Shown: positions 41,575 through 50,832, counted from the stretch's first letter. The stretch: DNA of 64,000 bases from Winogradskya humida (GCF_016862215.1 NZ_BOMN01000106.1:16516-80515), one strand, 5' to 3'. Notes: generated from the sequence alone by a model not told the origin. Translations and numbers: made by a program.

Positions 41575-42666
41575 GTGGGAATCCATCAGCTTTCGAGGCA
41601 GGAAGCAAGACGGATCGCCGTACGCGCGCAGCTGCTCGACCAGCCCCGCCCCGCGACCCTGCTCGACGTGGTCCGCCACCTGACGTTCCTGCAGCTCGAA
41701 CCGACCGCGGCGGTGGCGCCGAGCGCGGACGTCGTGGTGTGGAGCCGGCTCGGGTCCGCCTACCAGCAGTCGGAGCTGGCGACGGCCCTGGAGCGCGGGA
41801 CGTTGATCGAGCTGCGGGGGCGGGCACGGCCCCGGGAGGACCTGGCGCTCTACCGGGCCGGGATGGCCGGGTGGCAGGAGCGTACCAATCTGCGGCCGTG
41901 GGAGGAGGACGTGCGGGAGTGGGTGGACGCGAACGACGACTGCCGGCGCGAGATTCTGCATCGGATCGAGCGGGAGGGGCCGTTGACGCTGTCCGAGCTG
42001 CCGGACACCTGCAATGTGCCGTGGCGCTCGTCGGGCTGGAACAACAACCGCAACGTCGACCGGCTGCTCGATCTGATGGTGTTGCGTGGTGAGGTGGCGA
42101 TCACCGGGCGGGAGGGGCAGAAGCGGCTGTTCGACCTGGCCGAGCGGGTCTATCCGGAGGGGTCGGTGCCCGAGGAGCAGGCCCGGCTGCTGCGCGCGGA
42201 GCGGTTGCTGACCGCGCAGGGGATCGCCCGGCCCGGGGAGGACGAAGTCGGTGAGGCGGCGGTTATCGAGGGCGTACGCGGGAAGTGGCGCGTCGACCCG
42301 GAGCAGCTGGGCCGGCCGTTCCAGGGGCGGGTGGCGCTGCTCTCGCCGCTCGACCAGCTGATCTTCGACCGTAAGCGGATGGCCGAGCTGTTCGACTTCG
42401 ACTACACGCTGGAGATGTACAAACCCGCGGCGAAGCGCCGGTGGGGTTACTGGGCGATGCCGATCCTGCACGGCGACCGCCTGATCGGGAAGGTCGACGC
42501 CACCGCGGACCGGGCGGCGGGCCTGCTGCGGGTGGACGCGATCCACGAGGACGAGCCCTTCGCCAGGTCCACGATGGCGGCCGTGCGCCGCGAGCTCGGG
42601 GACCTGGCGAAGTGGATCTTCAGAACCCCAGGCCGGATATGCTGGCCGTCAGGTCCTGTTGGCTGA
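41575..42666 (+). CDS. YcaQ/AlkX-type winged-helix DNA glycosylase-like protein
   Basis: 363 residues from GTG 41575. Fits the HTH_42 family: three winged-helix units, with FLQLEPTAAV in the first and LLSPLDQLIFDRKRMAELFDFDY near residue 260, then PAAKRRWGYWAMPILHGDRLIGK. Studied members unhook DNA crosslinks with a Q-x-Q or Q-x-D pair. Here the corresponding short motif appears to read QLE, so activity is uncertain. The last 47 bases overlap the convergent AAA+ gene, and the final residues (RICWPSGPVG) look like a non-conserved extension created by that overlap. Confidence 0.85.
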   Translation: MGIHQLSRQEARRIAVRAQLLDQPRPATLLDVVRHLTFLQLEPTAAVAPSADVVVWSRLGSAYQQSELATALERGTLIELRGRARPREDLALYRAGMAGWQERTNLRPWEEDVREWVDANDDCRREILHRIEREGPLTLSELPDTCNVPWRSSGWNNNRNVDRLLDLMVLRGEVAITGREGQKRLFDLAERVYPEGSVPEEQARLLRAERLLTAQGIARPGEDEVGEAAVIEGVRGKWRVDPEQLGRPFQGRVALLSPLDQLIFDRKRMAELFDFDYTLEMYKPAAKRRWGYWAMPILHGDRLIGKVDATADRAAGLLRVDAIHEDEPFARSTMAAVRRELGDLAKWIFRTPGRICWPSGPVG

Positions 42667-44104
42667 TCGGGTCGACCATGCCGCCGGTGTGGGCGTCCTG
42701 CATGGCCTTGGCGAGCTGGACCCGGCGCAGGGCTTCCTTGATGTCGGCGCCGGTCATGCCATGGCTGAGCCTGCCGAGCTCGGCCAGGTCGACGCCGTCG
42801 GCGAACATCGTGAAGCCGGGGCGTTCGTGGACCGCGGCGAGCTGGGCGATCATCTTGCGGAAGATCTCGGTGCGGCCGTTCTCGTCGGGTTTGGGAACGG
42901 AGACCTTGACGTCGAAACGGCCCGAGCGGATCAGGGAGTCGTCGACGCGGTGCGGGAAGTTGGTCGTCGCCACGACGATGACGTTCGGGTTGGCCTCGAT
43001 GAGGTCGTTCATCTCCTGCTTGAAGATGCCCGCCACGGCGTTGATCGCCTGGCTGGCCGCGTCGCCGCCGGAACCCGCGTAACTGATGATCGAGTCGAAC
43101 TCGTCGAACAGGATCAGCGTCGGGACCCGGTAGCGGCGGGCGTCGCGGAAGATCTGCTTGATGTTGCGTTCCGAGCCGCCGAGCCACTTGTCGAGGATCT
43201 CGGGGGTGCGGATCTCGCGGAAGTCGGCGCCGATCTCGTTGGCCAGGGCCCGGGACAGCATCGTCTTGCCGGTGCCGGGCGGGCCGTACATCAGGATGCC
43301 CTGGGGCCGGCGCGCGCCCCAGCGGGCCATCGCCTCCGGGTGCCGGAACGAGACGGCGATCTGGCGCAGCTCGGCCACGATTTCGGTGAGCCCGCCGACC
43401 TGGTCGAGCGTGACCTCCTGGGTGGTGGTCGCGACCTTGGGGATGCTCTCGCGGGCCACGACATAGCGCCGCCCGGCGAGCGGCTCGTCGCCCGGCACCA
43501 GCGTCCCCACGGCCTGGAGCAGCAGTTTCACCATCGCGGCGAGATGCTCCGGGGTGACCTCGTCGCGCGGGACCTCGGCGCGCAGCCGGATCAGGGTGCC
43601 GTCAGCGTCGTAACTCACGGTCGCCTGCAGACCCGCGGCCGCGTCGGCCAGGACGTCCGTCCGCGCCTCACGCGGGACCGCGGGCTCACCCGGACGATCA
43701 AGACCCAGCTTTTTGTACGCCGCCACGGCCGCTGTTCCGACGCCGTCCACGATCCGCGTGGTGATCTGGTCACCGGCCGCGATCCGCTTGGCGAGCAGCG
43801 TGCCCACCGGGTCGTTGCCGAGCACCACCGCCCGGATCCTGTCCCGGTCGGGCAGGTCGTCGGTGGCGGTGCTGATCTCCGCCGAGAAAACGTGAACTGG
43901 GCCTCTACCCAAGCCGGGACTATCAGTCGGCGGAGCCCCGGCGGGTGTGTCGGCGCTGGAGACGGTCAGCCCGGCGCGGCGCACGGGGGCTGGGAACGTC
44001 GCTCGGCGGAGCAACTCGACCGGGTTGACCCGCGCGGCGGCGAGGATTGTTCCGGGTTCGACGATCTCGACGGTGGCGCCGGCGTACTGGAAGGACTCGG
44101 TCAT
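42620..44104 (-). CDS. AAA+ ATPase
   Basis: 494 residues from ATG 44104 (GAGAGGGG upstream). The N-terminal 220 residues are unrecognised and partly helical, starting with TESFQYAGATVEIVEPG. The AAA domain follows: Walker A GPPGTGKTML near residue 273, Walker B LILFDEFDS near 330, sensor 1 VVATTNFPHRVDD, arginine finger RSGRFD, and a small helical lid. It is close to the FtsH/Vps4/proteasomal ATPase group, but with no protease or membrane part. It may remodel a protein bound by the N-domain. It is divergent from the chemoreceptor across 109 bp and convergent, overlapping, with the YcaQ gene. Confidence 0.87.
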   Translation of the reverse strand: MTESFQYAGATVEIVEPGTILAAARVNPVELLRRATFPAPVRRAGLTVSSADTPAGAPPTDSPGLGRGPVHVFSAEISTATDDLPDRDRIRAVVLGNDPVGTLLAKRIAAGDQITTRIVDGVGTAAVAAYKKLGLDRPGEPAVPREARTDVLADAAAGLQATVSYDADGTLIRLRAEVPRDEVTPEHLAAMVKLLLQAVGTLVPGDEPLAGRRYVVARESIPKVATTTQEVTLDQVGGLTEIVAELRQIAVSFRHPEAMARWGARRPQGILMYGPPGTGKTMLSRALANEIGADFREIRTPEILDKWLGGSERNIKQIFRDARRYRVPTLILFDEFDSIISYAGSGGDAASQAINAVAGIFKQEMNDLIEANPNVIVVATTNFPHRVDDSLIRSGRFDVKVSVPKPDENGRTEIFRKMIAQLAAVHERPGFTMFADGVDLAELGRLSHGMTGADIKEALRRVQLAKAMQDAHTGGMVDPISQQDLTASISGLGF

Positions 44105-44213
44105 CACGGCCCCCTCTCCAGCCCCAAGAGTGACACGTCCGCGCCGCGACCTTAGGGAAAATTCTTTGGCGAAGATCACTGCAGGGTGACTGAGCAGCGC
44201 CGATAGGGCGGAC

Positions 44214-45764
44214 ATGTTCCGTCTGAGCACCCTCGGTGTGGCCCGCAGGCTCGTCCTCATCGTGATCGCGGGCGCGCTGGCACTAGCCGTGATGGCCGCC
44301 ATCAGCCTGGCCGGTCAGCGCGACCTGATCCGGCAGTCGGACACCGTCCGCGGGCTCGAGGAGGGCCTGGCCGCCCTGCATCATCTGGACACCCGGCAGA
44401 GTGAGCTCAAGGTGGACGCGTACCGGGCCGCCCTGGGTCAGGACGTCTCTCAGGACACCGTCGACGACGTGGCCTCCTCGACCGAGGCTGCCGACGCGGT
44501 GATGGCCTCGGGCCTGCCCGCGGCGTTCAAGGCGCAGTTCACCGCGAACCGGCCGGACTTCACCTCGTTCAGCGCGTTCATCAGCGACTTCGTGAAGGCC
44601 GCGGCGAGCGGCAAAGCCGGCGACCTGGACGAGATCGCCACCCGCAACCACGTCACCGACGACGAGCTGGGCACGCTGACCGACGCCGTGCAGGCCGCCG
44701 CGGAGCAGGAGCGCGCCGCCATGGCCGCGACCGAGCGCAACGTACGCCTGTTCGCCCTGCTCACCGGGGTTGCCGGGCTCGCCCTGCTGATCGGCCTGGC
44801 GATCCCGCTGGTCCGCTCGATCCTGCGCCCGGTACGCCGCATCGGCGAGGTCGTCGACGCACTCGCCCACGGCGACCTGACCCGCCGCAGCGGCATCACC
44901 ACCCGTGACGAGCTGGGCCGGATGGCAGCCGGCCTCGACGCGGCCCTCGACTCGATCCGGGCCTCGATGACCACCATCGGCGGCAACGCGGAGGCCCTGT
45001 CCCGCTCCGCGACGGGCCTGTCCGGGATCGCCGAACAGCTCGCGTCGACCACCGGCGACACGAACACGCAGACGAACTCCGCCGCCGCGGAGGCCGACGA
45101 GATCTCCCGCAACGTGCAGACCGTCGCCGCCGGCTCCGAGGAGATGGGCCTGAGCATCCGCGAGATCTCCCGCAACACCAGCGAAGCCGTCCAGATCGCC
45201 GGCATCGCCGTCGCCGAGGCCGCCCAGGCCACCGAGACGATCCGGCAGCTCGGCGAGTCGTCGGCGGAGATCGGCAACGTCATCAACCTGATCACCTCGA
45301 TCGCCGCCCAGACCAACCTGCTCGCCCTCAACGCCACGATCGAGGCCGCCCGCGCGGGCGACGCCGGCAAGGGCTTCGCCGTGGTCGCCTCCGAGGTCAA
45401 AGATCTGGCTCAGGAGACCGCCCGGGCCACCGAGGACATCCACGCCCGGGTCACGGCGATCCAGGCGGGCACCAGCGGCGCCGTCGAGGTCATCAGCCGG
45501 ATCAGCGACGTCATCGCGAAGATCAACGACTTCCAGACCACCATCGCCAGCGCCGTCGAGGAGCAGACCGCCACCACCCAGGAGATGTCCCGCAGCATCA
45601 CCGAGGTCGCCTCGGGCAGCACCCGCATCGCCACGAACATCGCCGACGTCTCCTCGGCGACCGGTCAGGCCTCCTCCGGCGTCCAGCAGACCCGCGACGC
45701 CAGCGCCGAGGTCGCCCGCACCGCCGATGAGCTGCGCGGCCTGGTCCAGGCCTTCAAGCTTTAA
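44214..45764 (+). CDS. Methyl-accepting chemotaxis protein
   Basis: 516 residues. First membrane helix residues about 12-34, then a four-helix-bundle sensor domain outside the cell (LEEGLAALHHLDTRQSELKVD). The second membrane helix near 178-200 is followed by HAMP (ILRPVRRIGEVVDALAHGDL) and the long coiled signalling domain with hairpin tip IAAQTNLLALNATIEAARAGDAGKGFAVVA. No C-terminal CheR-binding pentapeptide. It signals to CheA, suggesting a motile stage (sporangiospores, if this is an Actinoplanes relative). The ribosome site AGGG is 7 bases before the ATG. The gene ends three bases before the convergent MarR gene. Confidence 0.93.
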   Translation: MFRLSTLGVARRLVLIVIAGALALAVMAAISLAGQRDLIRQSDTVRGLEEGLAALHHLDTRQSELKVDAYRAALGQDVSQDTVDDVASSTEAADAVMASGLPAAFKAQFTANRPDFTSFSAFISDFVKAAASGKAGDLDEIATRNHVTDDELGTLTDAVQAAAEQERAAMAATERNVRLFALLTGVAGLALLIGLAIPLVRSILRPVRRIGEVVDALAHGDLTRRSGITTRDELGRMAAGLDAALDSIRASMTTIGGNAEALSRSATGLSGIAEQLASTTGDTNTQTNSAAAEADEISRNVQTVAAGSEEMGLSIREISRNTSEAVQIAGIAVAEAAQATETIRQLGESSAEIGNVINLITSIAAQTNLLALNATIEAARAGDAGKGFAVVASEVKDLAQETARATEDIHARVTAIQAGTSGAVEVISRISDVIAKINDFQTTIASAVEEQTATTQEMSRSITEVASGSTRIATNIADVSSATGQASSGVQQTRDASAEVARTADELRGLVQAFKL

Positions 45765-45767
45765 ATC

Positions 45768-46226
45768 TCACCCGACGGGTACGCCGACCTGGCCGGCCTC
45801 GAGCGCACGGCGCAGCTTCGACAGCGTCCTCGTGGTCGCGGCGAGTTCCTCGGCGCTGAGGTCGAGGAGCTCGGCGAGGCGTTCCTCGCAGGTATGCCGG
45901 GCCTCGGCGACGAGCTGCTCGCCCGGCTCGGTCAGGACCAGCAGGGACGAGCGGCGGTCGGCGGGGTTCGGCAGACGTTGGACCCAGCCTTTGGCTTCGA
46001 GGCGGTCGACGCCTTTGCTGATCGCGCCGACGCCGGCCGCCACGGCGCCGGCGAGGTCGGCGACGCGGCAGCGCGGGGACGTGCGGATGAGGTGGAGCGC
46101 CTCGAACTGGGACATGACGATGCCGTGGCGTTCGCGGAGGCGGTCGTTGAGCGCGTTGTAGAGCCGCGTCTCGCATCGGACCAGGTCGTCCAGAAAACCC
46201 AGGTGGGCTTGCCCAGTAGATGCCAT
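45768..46226 (-). CDS. MarR-family regulator
   Basis: 152 residues, complete MarR fold: dimer helix (LGFLDDLVRCETRLYNALNDRL), recognition helix (VADLAGAVAAGVGAISKGVDRLEAKGW), wing with DRRSSLLVLTEPG, and C-terminal dimer helices. It is divergent from the esterase at 46301 (74 bp). ATGCCATGGCAT, a perfect 12-bp palindrome, covers its own start codon and may be part of the binding site. It probably represses the esterase in response to a phenolic or ester ligand (inference). Confidence 0.9.
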   Translation of the reverse strand: MASTGQAHLGFLDDLVRCETRLYNALNDRLRERHGIVMSQFEALHLIRTSPRCRVADLAGAVAAGVGAISKGVDRLEAKGWVQRLPNPADRRSSLLVLTEPGEQLVAEARHTCEERLAELLDLSAEELAATTRTLSKLRRALEAGQVGVPVG

Positions 46227-46231
46227 GGCAT
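46220..46231. promoter_or_regulatory. Palindrome over the MarR start, possible operator
   Basis: ATGCCATGGCAT is a perfect 12-bp palindrome spanning the MarR start codon. GGCATAT occurs twice more as a direct repeat in the 74-bp gap (near 46260 and 46280). Either could be the MarR site, and neither is proven. Confidence 0.4.
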
Positions 46232-46300
46232 GTACTTTACCCGACGTAGTAGATTCCTCGGCATATAGTTCCGGGGCATATTCAGTGACGGGAGAGAGCC

Positions 46301-47200
46301 ATGACCAGGCAGCAACGAGTGTCGCTCGACACGGCGCTCCGGGAGCACCCGCCCGCGACGCCGGAGTCGATCGAGGAGATCCGGAGCGGGTTTGCGGCTT
46401 TCATGACGAGCATGGCCGTGCCCGGCGGCGTGCACAGGGAGGCCACCACTCTGGGTGGCAGGCCGGCGCTGTCCGTCCGGGCCCATCGCGACGAGCACAG
46501 CGGCACGATCCTCTATTTTCACGGCGGTTCGTTCGTGTTCGGGTCACCGGAGACCGCGATCAGTCTCACGGCGAACCTCGTCGTCCGCACCGGGGTGCCG
46601 GCAGTGTCGCTGGACTACCGTCTCGCACCCGAGAATCCGTTCCCTGCGGCGATCGAGGACTGCTTGGCCGCGTACCAGGAGCTGCTGGAACGTGGCACGG
46701 ACCCGGCAGCGATCGTCCTCGCCGGGGATTCCGCTGGTGGTGGGCTTGCGGTGACGACGTGTCTGGCCGCCCGTGCGGCGGGGTTGCCGATGCCGGCCGG
46801 GATCGTGGCGTTCTCGCCGGGGCTCGACGCGACGCGGACGGGCGGGAGCATGCGGTCGAAGGAGGGCATCGACCCGTTCTTCACCAAGGACGGCCTCGAC
46901 GGGACGGGCGCGCTCTACCTCGCCGGGCAGGACCCGCGGCAGGAGCTGTTGAGCCCGGCAATCGTCGGTGACCTCGCCGGGCTGCCGCCGATGTTGCTGC
47001 AGGCCGGGACGAACGAGCTGCTGCTGGACGACGCCACCCGCTTCGCCGACCGGGCGCGCGCGGCGGAGGTCGACGTCATCCTCGACGTGGTGGCCGGGGT
47101 GCCGCATGTCTTCCAGGCGTACGCGGGCACTCTCGGCGAGGCGGACGACGCTCTCGACCGCGCGGCACTGTTCGTCGGGCAGCGGCTGCGCAACCGGTAG
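46301..47200 (+). CDS. Alpha/beta hydrolase, hormone-sensitive-lipase type esterase
   Basis: 299 residues. Oxyanion motif HGGSF near residue 74, nucleophile GDSAGGG near 145, and catalytic histidine in GVPHVFQAY near the end; the acid probably lies in LLDDATRFADRA or just before. This is the HSL/family IV set, usually acting on short-chain esters or carbamates. HGGS instead of HGGG is a common variant. ATG 46301 follows GGGAGAGAG. It is probably controlled by the divergent MarR gene. It is followed after nine bases by the RraA-like gene, so the two likely form an operon. Confidence 0.9.
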   Translation: MTRQQRVSLDTALREHPPATPESIEEIRSGFAAFMTSMAVPGGVHREATTLGGRPALSVRAHRDEHSGTILYFHGGSFVFGSPETAISLTANLVVRTGVPAVSLDYRLAPENPFPAAIEDCLAAYQELLERGTDPAAIVLAGDSAGGGLAVTTCLAARAAGLPMPAGIVAFSPGLDATRTGGSMRSKEGIDPFFTKDGLDGTGALYLAGQDPRQELLSPAIVGDLAGLPPMLLQAGTNELLLDDATRFADRARAAEVDVILDVVAGVPHVFQAYAGTLGEADDALDRAALFVGQRLRNR

Positions 47201-47209
47201 TTTCACGGC

Positions 47210-47818
47210 GTGGACACTTCGCTACCTTCGACGACCCTCGCCGATCTGCTGGGCGTGGAGCAGGTCATGGATCTCGGTGTGCGGGCACTGTGGGGGCCGG
47301 TCGCGCTGACCGGGCCCGCGTACACCGTGCAGTGCCCGCCGGGTGACAACCTGATGCTGCACGCGGCCATCTACCGGGCGGCGCCGGGCTCGGTGATCGT
47401 CGCCGAGTCGGGAGACACGACGTATGCACTGGCCGGCGGCAATGTCTGCGCCGTGGCTCAGCGCAACGGGGTCGCCGGGCTCGTGCTCGACGGCGTGATC
47501 CGGGACATCGGGGAGGTGCGGGACGCCACGTTCCCGGTGTTCGCCCGCGGTGTTGTGCCCATCCCCGGCACGAAGAAGCAGGTCGGCGCGCTGCAGGTGC
47601 CGGTGCGGTGCGGCGGGGTGCTGGTGAATCCCGGTGACCTCGTGGTGGCCGACGAGGACGGCGTCGTGGTCGTGCCCGCTGACCGCCGCGAGCAGGTGCT
47701 GGCGGACGCGCGCGCGAAGCTGGCGAAGGAGGCCGCGCAGAGCCTGGACGAGTGGGAGGCCGACCACCGCTCCCGCATCGGCAGGGCGTTGCGGGATCAG
47801 GGTTTCAGCGAGGCGTAG
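47210..47818 (+). CDS. RraA-like/HMG-aldolase-family protein
   Basis: 202 residues from GTG 47210. Fold-typical motifs: PGDNLMLHAAIYRAAPGSVIV, LAGGNVCAVAQRNGVAGLVLDGVIRD with the arginine-aspartate metal/substrate site, and VNPGDLVVADEDGVVVVP. The family contains RNase E inhibitor RraA and class II 4-hydroxy-4-methyl-2-oxoglutarate/oxaloacetate aldolases. In an actinobacterium next to an esterase an aldolase or lyase role in aromatic or dicarboxylate breakdown is more likely. The 3' end overlaps the convergent glycosyltransferase relic by 22 bases. Confidence 0.87.
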   Translation: MDTSLPSTTLADLLGVEQVMDLGVRALWGPVALTGPAYTVQCPPGDNLMLHAAIYRAAPGSVIVAESGDTTYALAGGNVCAVAQRNGVAGLVLDGVIRDIGEVRDATFPVFARGVVPIPGTKKQVGALQVPVRCGGVLVNPGDLVVADEDGVVVVPADRREQVLADARAKLAKEAAQSLDEWEADHRSRIGRALRDQGFSEA

Positions 47819-48843
47819 AACTCGAGGTGGCGGCGGGCGGCGGCCTCCCAGGTGTGGGCGGCGGCCAGCTCGCGGCCGGCGGTGGCGGGCAACGGTTCCT
47901 TGATCGCCGCGCGGAGGGCAGCCGCCAGGGACGCCGGGTCGTGGCCGTAACTGACCGTGTCGCCGAAGACCTCGCGCAGGACGGGCAGGTCACGGACCAC
48001 GACGGGTACGCCGGCGGCAAGGGCCTCCATCGCGGCGAGCCCGAACCCCTCCTTCGTGGACGGGAACGCGAACGCCGCCGCGCCGGCCACGATCCCGGGC
48101 ATCTCGTCGTGGTCGACCGGCCCGAGCACCAGCGGTTAGACTTTCAACGCTGACGCCCGGCGTTCCCATTCTGCGCGGTAGTCGCGATAGTCGAACAGGG
48201 TTTCCCCGCCGGCGATGACGAGTTTCAGGCCGGGGAAATCGTCGCGGAGCAGGGCGTACGCGTCCAGCAGATCGAGGGATCCCTTCCGCGGCTCGATACC
48301 GCCGACGGACAGCACGTAGGCGCCGTGCCGGGTGCCGGGGACGGCGCCGGCGAAGCGGGCCGCGTCCACGCCGTTGGGGATCACGGTGGGTGACAGGCCC
48401 CAGCCCGCGGACACCTCGGCTGCCACGGCGGACGAGACACACAGATGGGCGTACGGCCGGAGGATGGCCCGCTCGTGACAGGCGGCCAGTTCCGGGGTCG
48501 TGAACTGGTCGAGATGGTGGACGGTCCGCACGCAGCGGTCCACGGCGTTGGCGCTGATGCAGTCCTGGGCGTGGACGATGTCGTAGTCACCGGGCGTGAA
48601 CGCCGTGCGCAGCAGGGCGATCGAGCGCAGGATCCGCTCCCCCACGGATTCGCCCGGCTCGTCGGGGAAGGGGACGAGCTCTACGCGTACAGAAGGATGG
48701 ACGGGCCGGAAGAAACCGCCACCGCGACCGAGGGTCCAGACCGTGACGTCCTGCCCTTGCTCTGCCAGGGCCTCGGCCAGGGCGAGGGTGTGCACGACGC
48801 CCCCGCGCGGCCGGGTCGAGTAGGTCAGCAGCGCGATCCTCAT
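47797..48843 (-). pseudogene. MSMEG_0565-type glycosyltransferase split by in-frame TAA
   Basis: From ATG 48843 the frame reads a GT4-type glycosyltransferase (MRIALLTYSTRPRGGVVH, VLSVGGIEPRKGSLDLLDAY) to TAA at 48136-48138. The same frame continues right after the stop with PLVLGPVDHDEMPGIVAG and the donor-site motif PSTKEGFGLAAMEALAAGVPV to 47797. One base change (for example GAA to TAA) explains it. The N-terminal part is typical of the GT that accompanies the nitrilase (Nit1C) cluster. The start overlaps the stop of the nitrilase fragment (ATGA). It may be inactive unless read through, since the stop removes the sugar-nucleotide site. Confidence 0.8.
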
Positions 48844-49073
48844 GTCGTGGCCGCCGTCCGGTAGCTGTCCGGTTTGAGCTCGTCGAGGTGGCGCAGCACG
48901 CGGCGGGCGGCGGCGATCTCGGCGGCGACATCGAGCTCGGCGACCGCGAGCCCGGCCTTGGCCCAGGTGCGGGCGAGGATGTTGCCCGCCGGGCCGACCA
49001 CTTTGGCCTGGCCGAGGAAGCGCATGCCGCCGACCGCGCCGGTCTGGTTGGAGGCCCCCGCCACCGCCTTCAC
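48840..49073 (-). pseudogene. C-terminal fragment of a nitrilase-family hydrolase
   Basis: The last 77 codons of a carbon-nitrogen hydrolase (VAGASNQTGAVGGMRFLGQ, VGPAGNILARTWAKAGLAVAELDV, RRVLRHLDELKPDSY). The Glu-Lys-Cys catalytic part is absent. The frame is joined upstream to the EamA gene through a GTGA overlap near a duplicated GCCTCTCACT (49081-49100), which may mark the deletion joint. With the broken glycosyltransferase it forms the residue of a MSMEG_0566/0565-like gene pair. Confidence 0.7.
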
Positions 49074-49912
49074 TGCCGCCGCCTCTCACTGCCTCTCACT
49101 GCCGCGAGCATCAGGACACTCCCGGCAACCATGGGCGCGGTGAGCGGTTCGCCCAGGAGCAGGACGGCAAGGACGGCCGCTGTCAGTGGTTCCAGCAGGG
49201 TGAGAACGGTCGCGGCGCTGCCCCGGGTGCTGCGCAGACCGGCATAGAACAGGGTGTACGCGACCGCGGTCGTCGCCACTCCCAGGTAGAGCAGCATCGC
49301 GCCCTCTTTTTCATGGAGCGGAAAGCCCAGACCGCCGAGGAGTACGGCCGGGAGCGCGAGGGCCAGCCCACCGACCACCGTGGACGATGCCGTGAGGGTC
49401 ATCGGGTCGACCCGGTCGGAAAGGTGCCGGCTGAGAACGGTTGTCGCCGCGTAGCCGAACCCTGACGCCAGCGCGGCCAGCAGCCCCGCGGCGTTCGGGG
49501 TCGCGTCCCCTCCGGCGATCAGGATCAGTCCCGTCACCGCGGCGGCCATGCTGATCCACAGGCTTCTGCTCCGCGACTTCTCCCACACGGCGATCAGGAC
49601 GGGCGCCGAGCCGAGGCTGACGACCGTCGCCACCGCGACCCCGCCGAGCTGGACAGCGACAAAATAGAGCGCCTGGTACGCGCCGAGCCCCACCCCGACG
49701 GCGAGCAGTCGGAATGGCGCGTGCCGGAGGACCTCCCGGCGGTGGATCAACAGGGGGCCGAGGACGACGGCGGCGATGGCGAGCCGGTAGAAGCTGATGG
49801 CGACCGCGTCGAGGCCGGTCGCGCGGTGCAGGAAGGGGACGACGATTCCGGTCGTGCCCCAGAGCAGGCCCGCGGCGGCGATCTGGGCTGAGGGCAGGAA
49901 GGGGTGCGGCAT
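49070..49912 (-). CDS. EamA/DMT-family transporter
   Basis: 280 residues with ten membrane helices in two EamA repeats. The first begins AAAGLLWGTTGIVVPF, the second near residue 150 (AGLLAALASGFGYAATTVLSRHL), ending LLEPLTAAVLAVLLLGEPLT, the hallmark of helix 9. RhaT/YdcZ-type drug or metabolite exporters have this form, and substrates are not predictable. It is monocistronic apart from the fused nitrilase tail. Confidence 0.9.
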   Translation of the reverse strand: MPHPFLPSAQIAAAGLLWGTTGIVVPFLHRATGLDAVAISFYRLAIAAVVLGPLLIHRREVLRHAPFRLLAVGVGLGAYQALYFVAVQLGGVAVATVVSLGSAPVLIAVWEKSRSRSLWISMAAAVTGLILIAGGDATPNAAGLLAALASGFGYAATTVLSRHLSDRVDPMTLTASSTVVGGLALALPAVLLGGLGFPLHEKEGAMLLYLGVATTAVAYTLFYAGLRSTRGSAATVLTLLEPLTAAVLAVLLLGEPLTAPMVAGSVLMLAAVRGSERRRQ

Positions 49913-50010
49913 GTGCGCTCCGGGATGTGAGCCGTGGACGGGATCCGGCTACGGAGCGCACGCACGCCGGCCGTCGGGCAACGCTTCCATCGGGTGCGCA
50001 GGCACGAAAG

Positions 50011-50175
50011 GGTGCCGATCAGCTCATGCGCTGTCGGCCCTCGCGCGGCGCTTCCGTCAGGAGTGCGAGCACGATCAGGCTGCCGATCAGCTCAGATGCT
50101 GTCGGCCGTCGCCGGCGCTCCGTCAGGAGCGCGGCGCTCTTCCAGAAGCGCGGCGCTCCGTCAGGAGCGCGGCGG
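50011..50175. repeat. Imperfect repeats around GCGCTCCGTCAGGAGCGCGGC
   Basis: Two copies of about 65 bp begin GTGCCGATCAGCTCA and CTGCCGATCAGCTCA (near 50012 and 50080), each followed by a ccgtcaggagcgcg core. A third partial copy of the core lies at 50150. GCGCTCCGTCAGGAGCGC is itself an inverted repeat, so each copy could fold. Located between the EamA and TetR genes (49913-50198), where no gene is seen. Confidence 0.65.
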
Positions 50176-50198
50176 GGGCAGGATGCCCGGGAACGGTG

Positions 50199-50825
50199 TC
50201 ACCCTCGGAAGTTAGCAGCTGAGCTTGCCGCGCGGAGTGCCGTGAAGGCCAGGTTGGCGTCGGCGAGGGCCTCGGGGTGGACGTCCTGCGCGCTGCGGCC
50301 GTCAGCGATCTTCTGCCAGTTGGCCCGGGCGAGGACACGCTGGAGGGCGATCACCTGCGCGGCCTGTAGCCGGGCGCCGATGCCATCGCCGAGGGCGGCC
50401 GCCAGTGCGGTCTCGTCGTCGAGCATGTACTGCGTGAGCCGGCCCGCCAGGCTCGGCGTGCCGAACACCAGCCGGTGGAACGCCACCACGTCGGGGTGGT
50501 CGTTGAGGCCGGTGACCGGGTCGAAGCGGTCAAGCCCGGCCTGGAAGTGCTGGTGCAACGCGGCCGTTGGCGCAACGTCGGGCTCGCGGTCGCGCACCAC
50601 GCGGGCGGCCTCGCCGTTGTGGTCCGCGAACCGGTGCAGGACCAGGTCCTCCTTGGTCGCGAAGTAGCGGAACAACGTCGGCTTCGAGACCTCGGCCGCC
50701 GCCGCGATGTCGGACACCGGCACGCCGTCGAACCCGTACAGCAGGAACAGCGCGATCGCCGCGTCGGCGATGGTGTCGCGGGTTCTTACCTTCTTGCGGG
50801 CGCGCAGCCCGGCCTGCTCGATCAC
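50199..50825 (-). CDS. TetR-family repressor
   Basis: 208 residues. Basic start (LRARKKVRTRDTIADAAIALF), helix-turn-helix VSDIAAAAEVSKPTLFRYFATKEDLVLHRF, then a MftR-like helical ligand domain. Divergent from the NmrA-like gene at 50923. The AT-rich 97-bp gap has several repeated motifs that look like its binding sites. It probably represses both genes. Confidence 0.9.
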   Translation of the reverse strand: MIEQAGLRARKKVRTRDTIADAAIALFLLYGFDGVPVSDIAAAAEVSKPTLFRYFATKEDLVLHRFADHNGEAARVVRDREPDVAPTAALHQHFQAGLDRFDPVTGLNDHPDVVAFHRLVFGTPSLAGRLTQYMLDDETALAAALGDGIGARLQAAQVIALQRVLARANWQKIADGRSAQDVHPEALADANLAFTALRAASSAANFRG

Positions 50826-50832
50826 CCGTCCA

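Noticed and set aside
42666..42666. Frameshift at the end of the YcaQ-like gene
   Set aside because: The unusual C-terminus could reflect a shifted frame, but it coincides exactly with the overlap with the convergent AAA+ gene, and no family motif is found in the other frames.
50011..50175. CRISPR-like array in the GCGCTCCGTCAGGAGCGC repeats
   Set aside because: Only two to three imperfect copies of unequal spacing, spacers are themselves repeated, and no cas genes are present.
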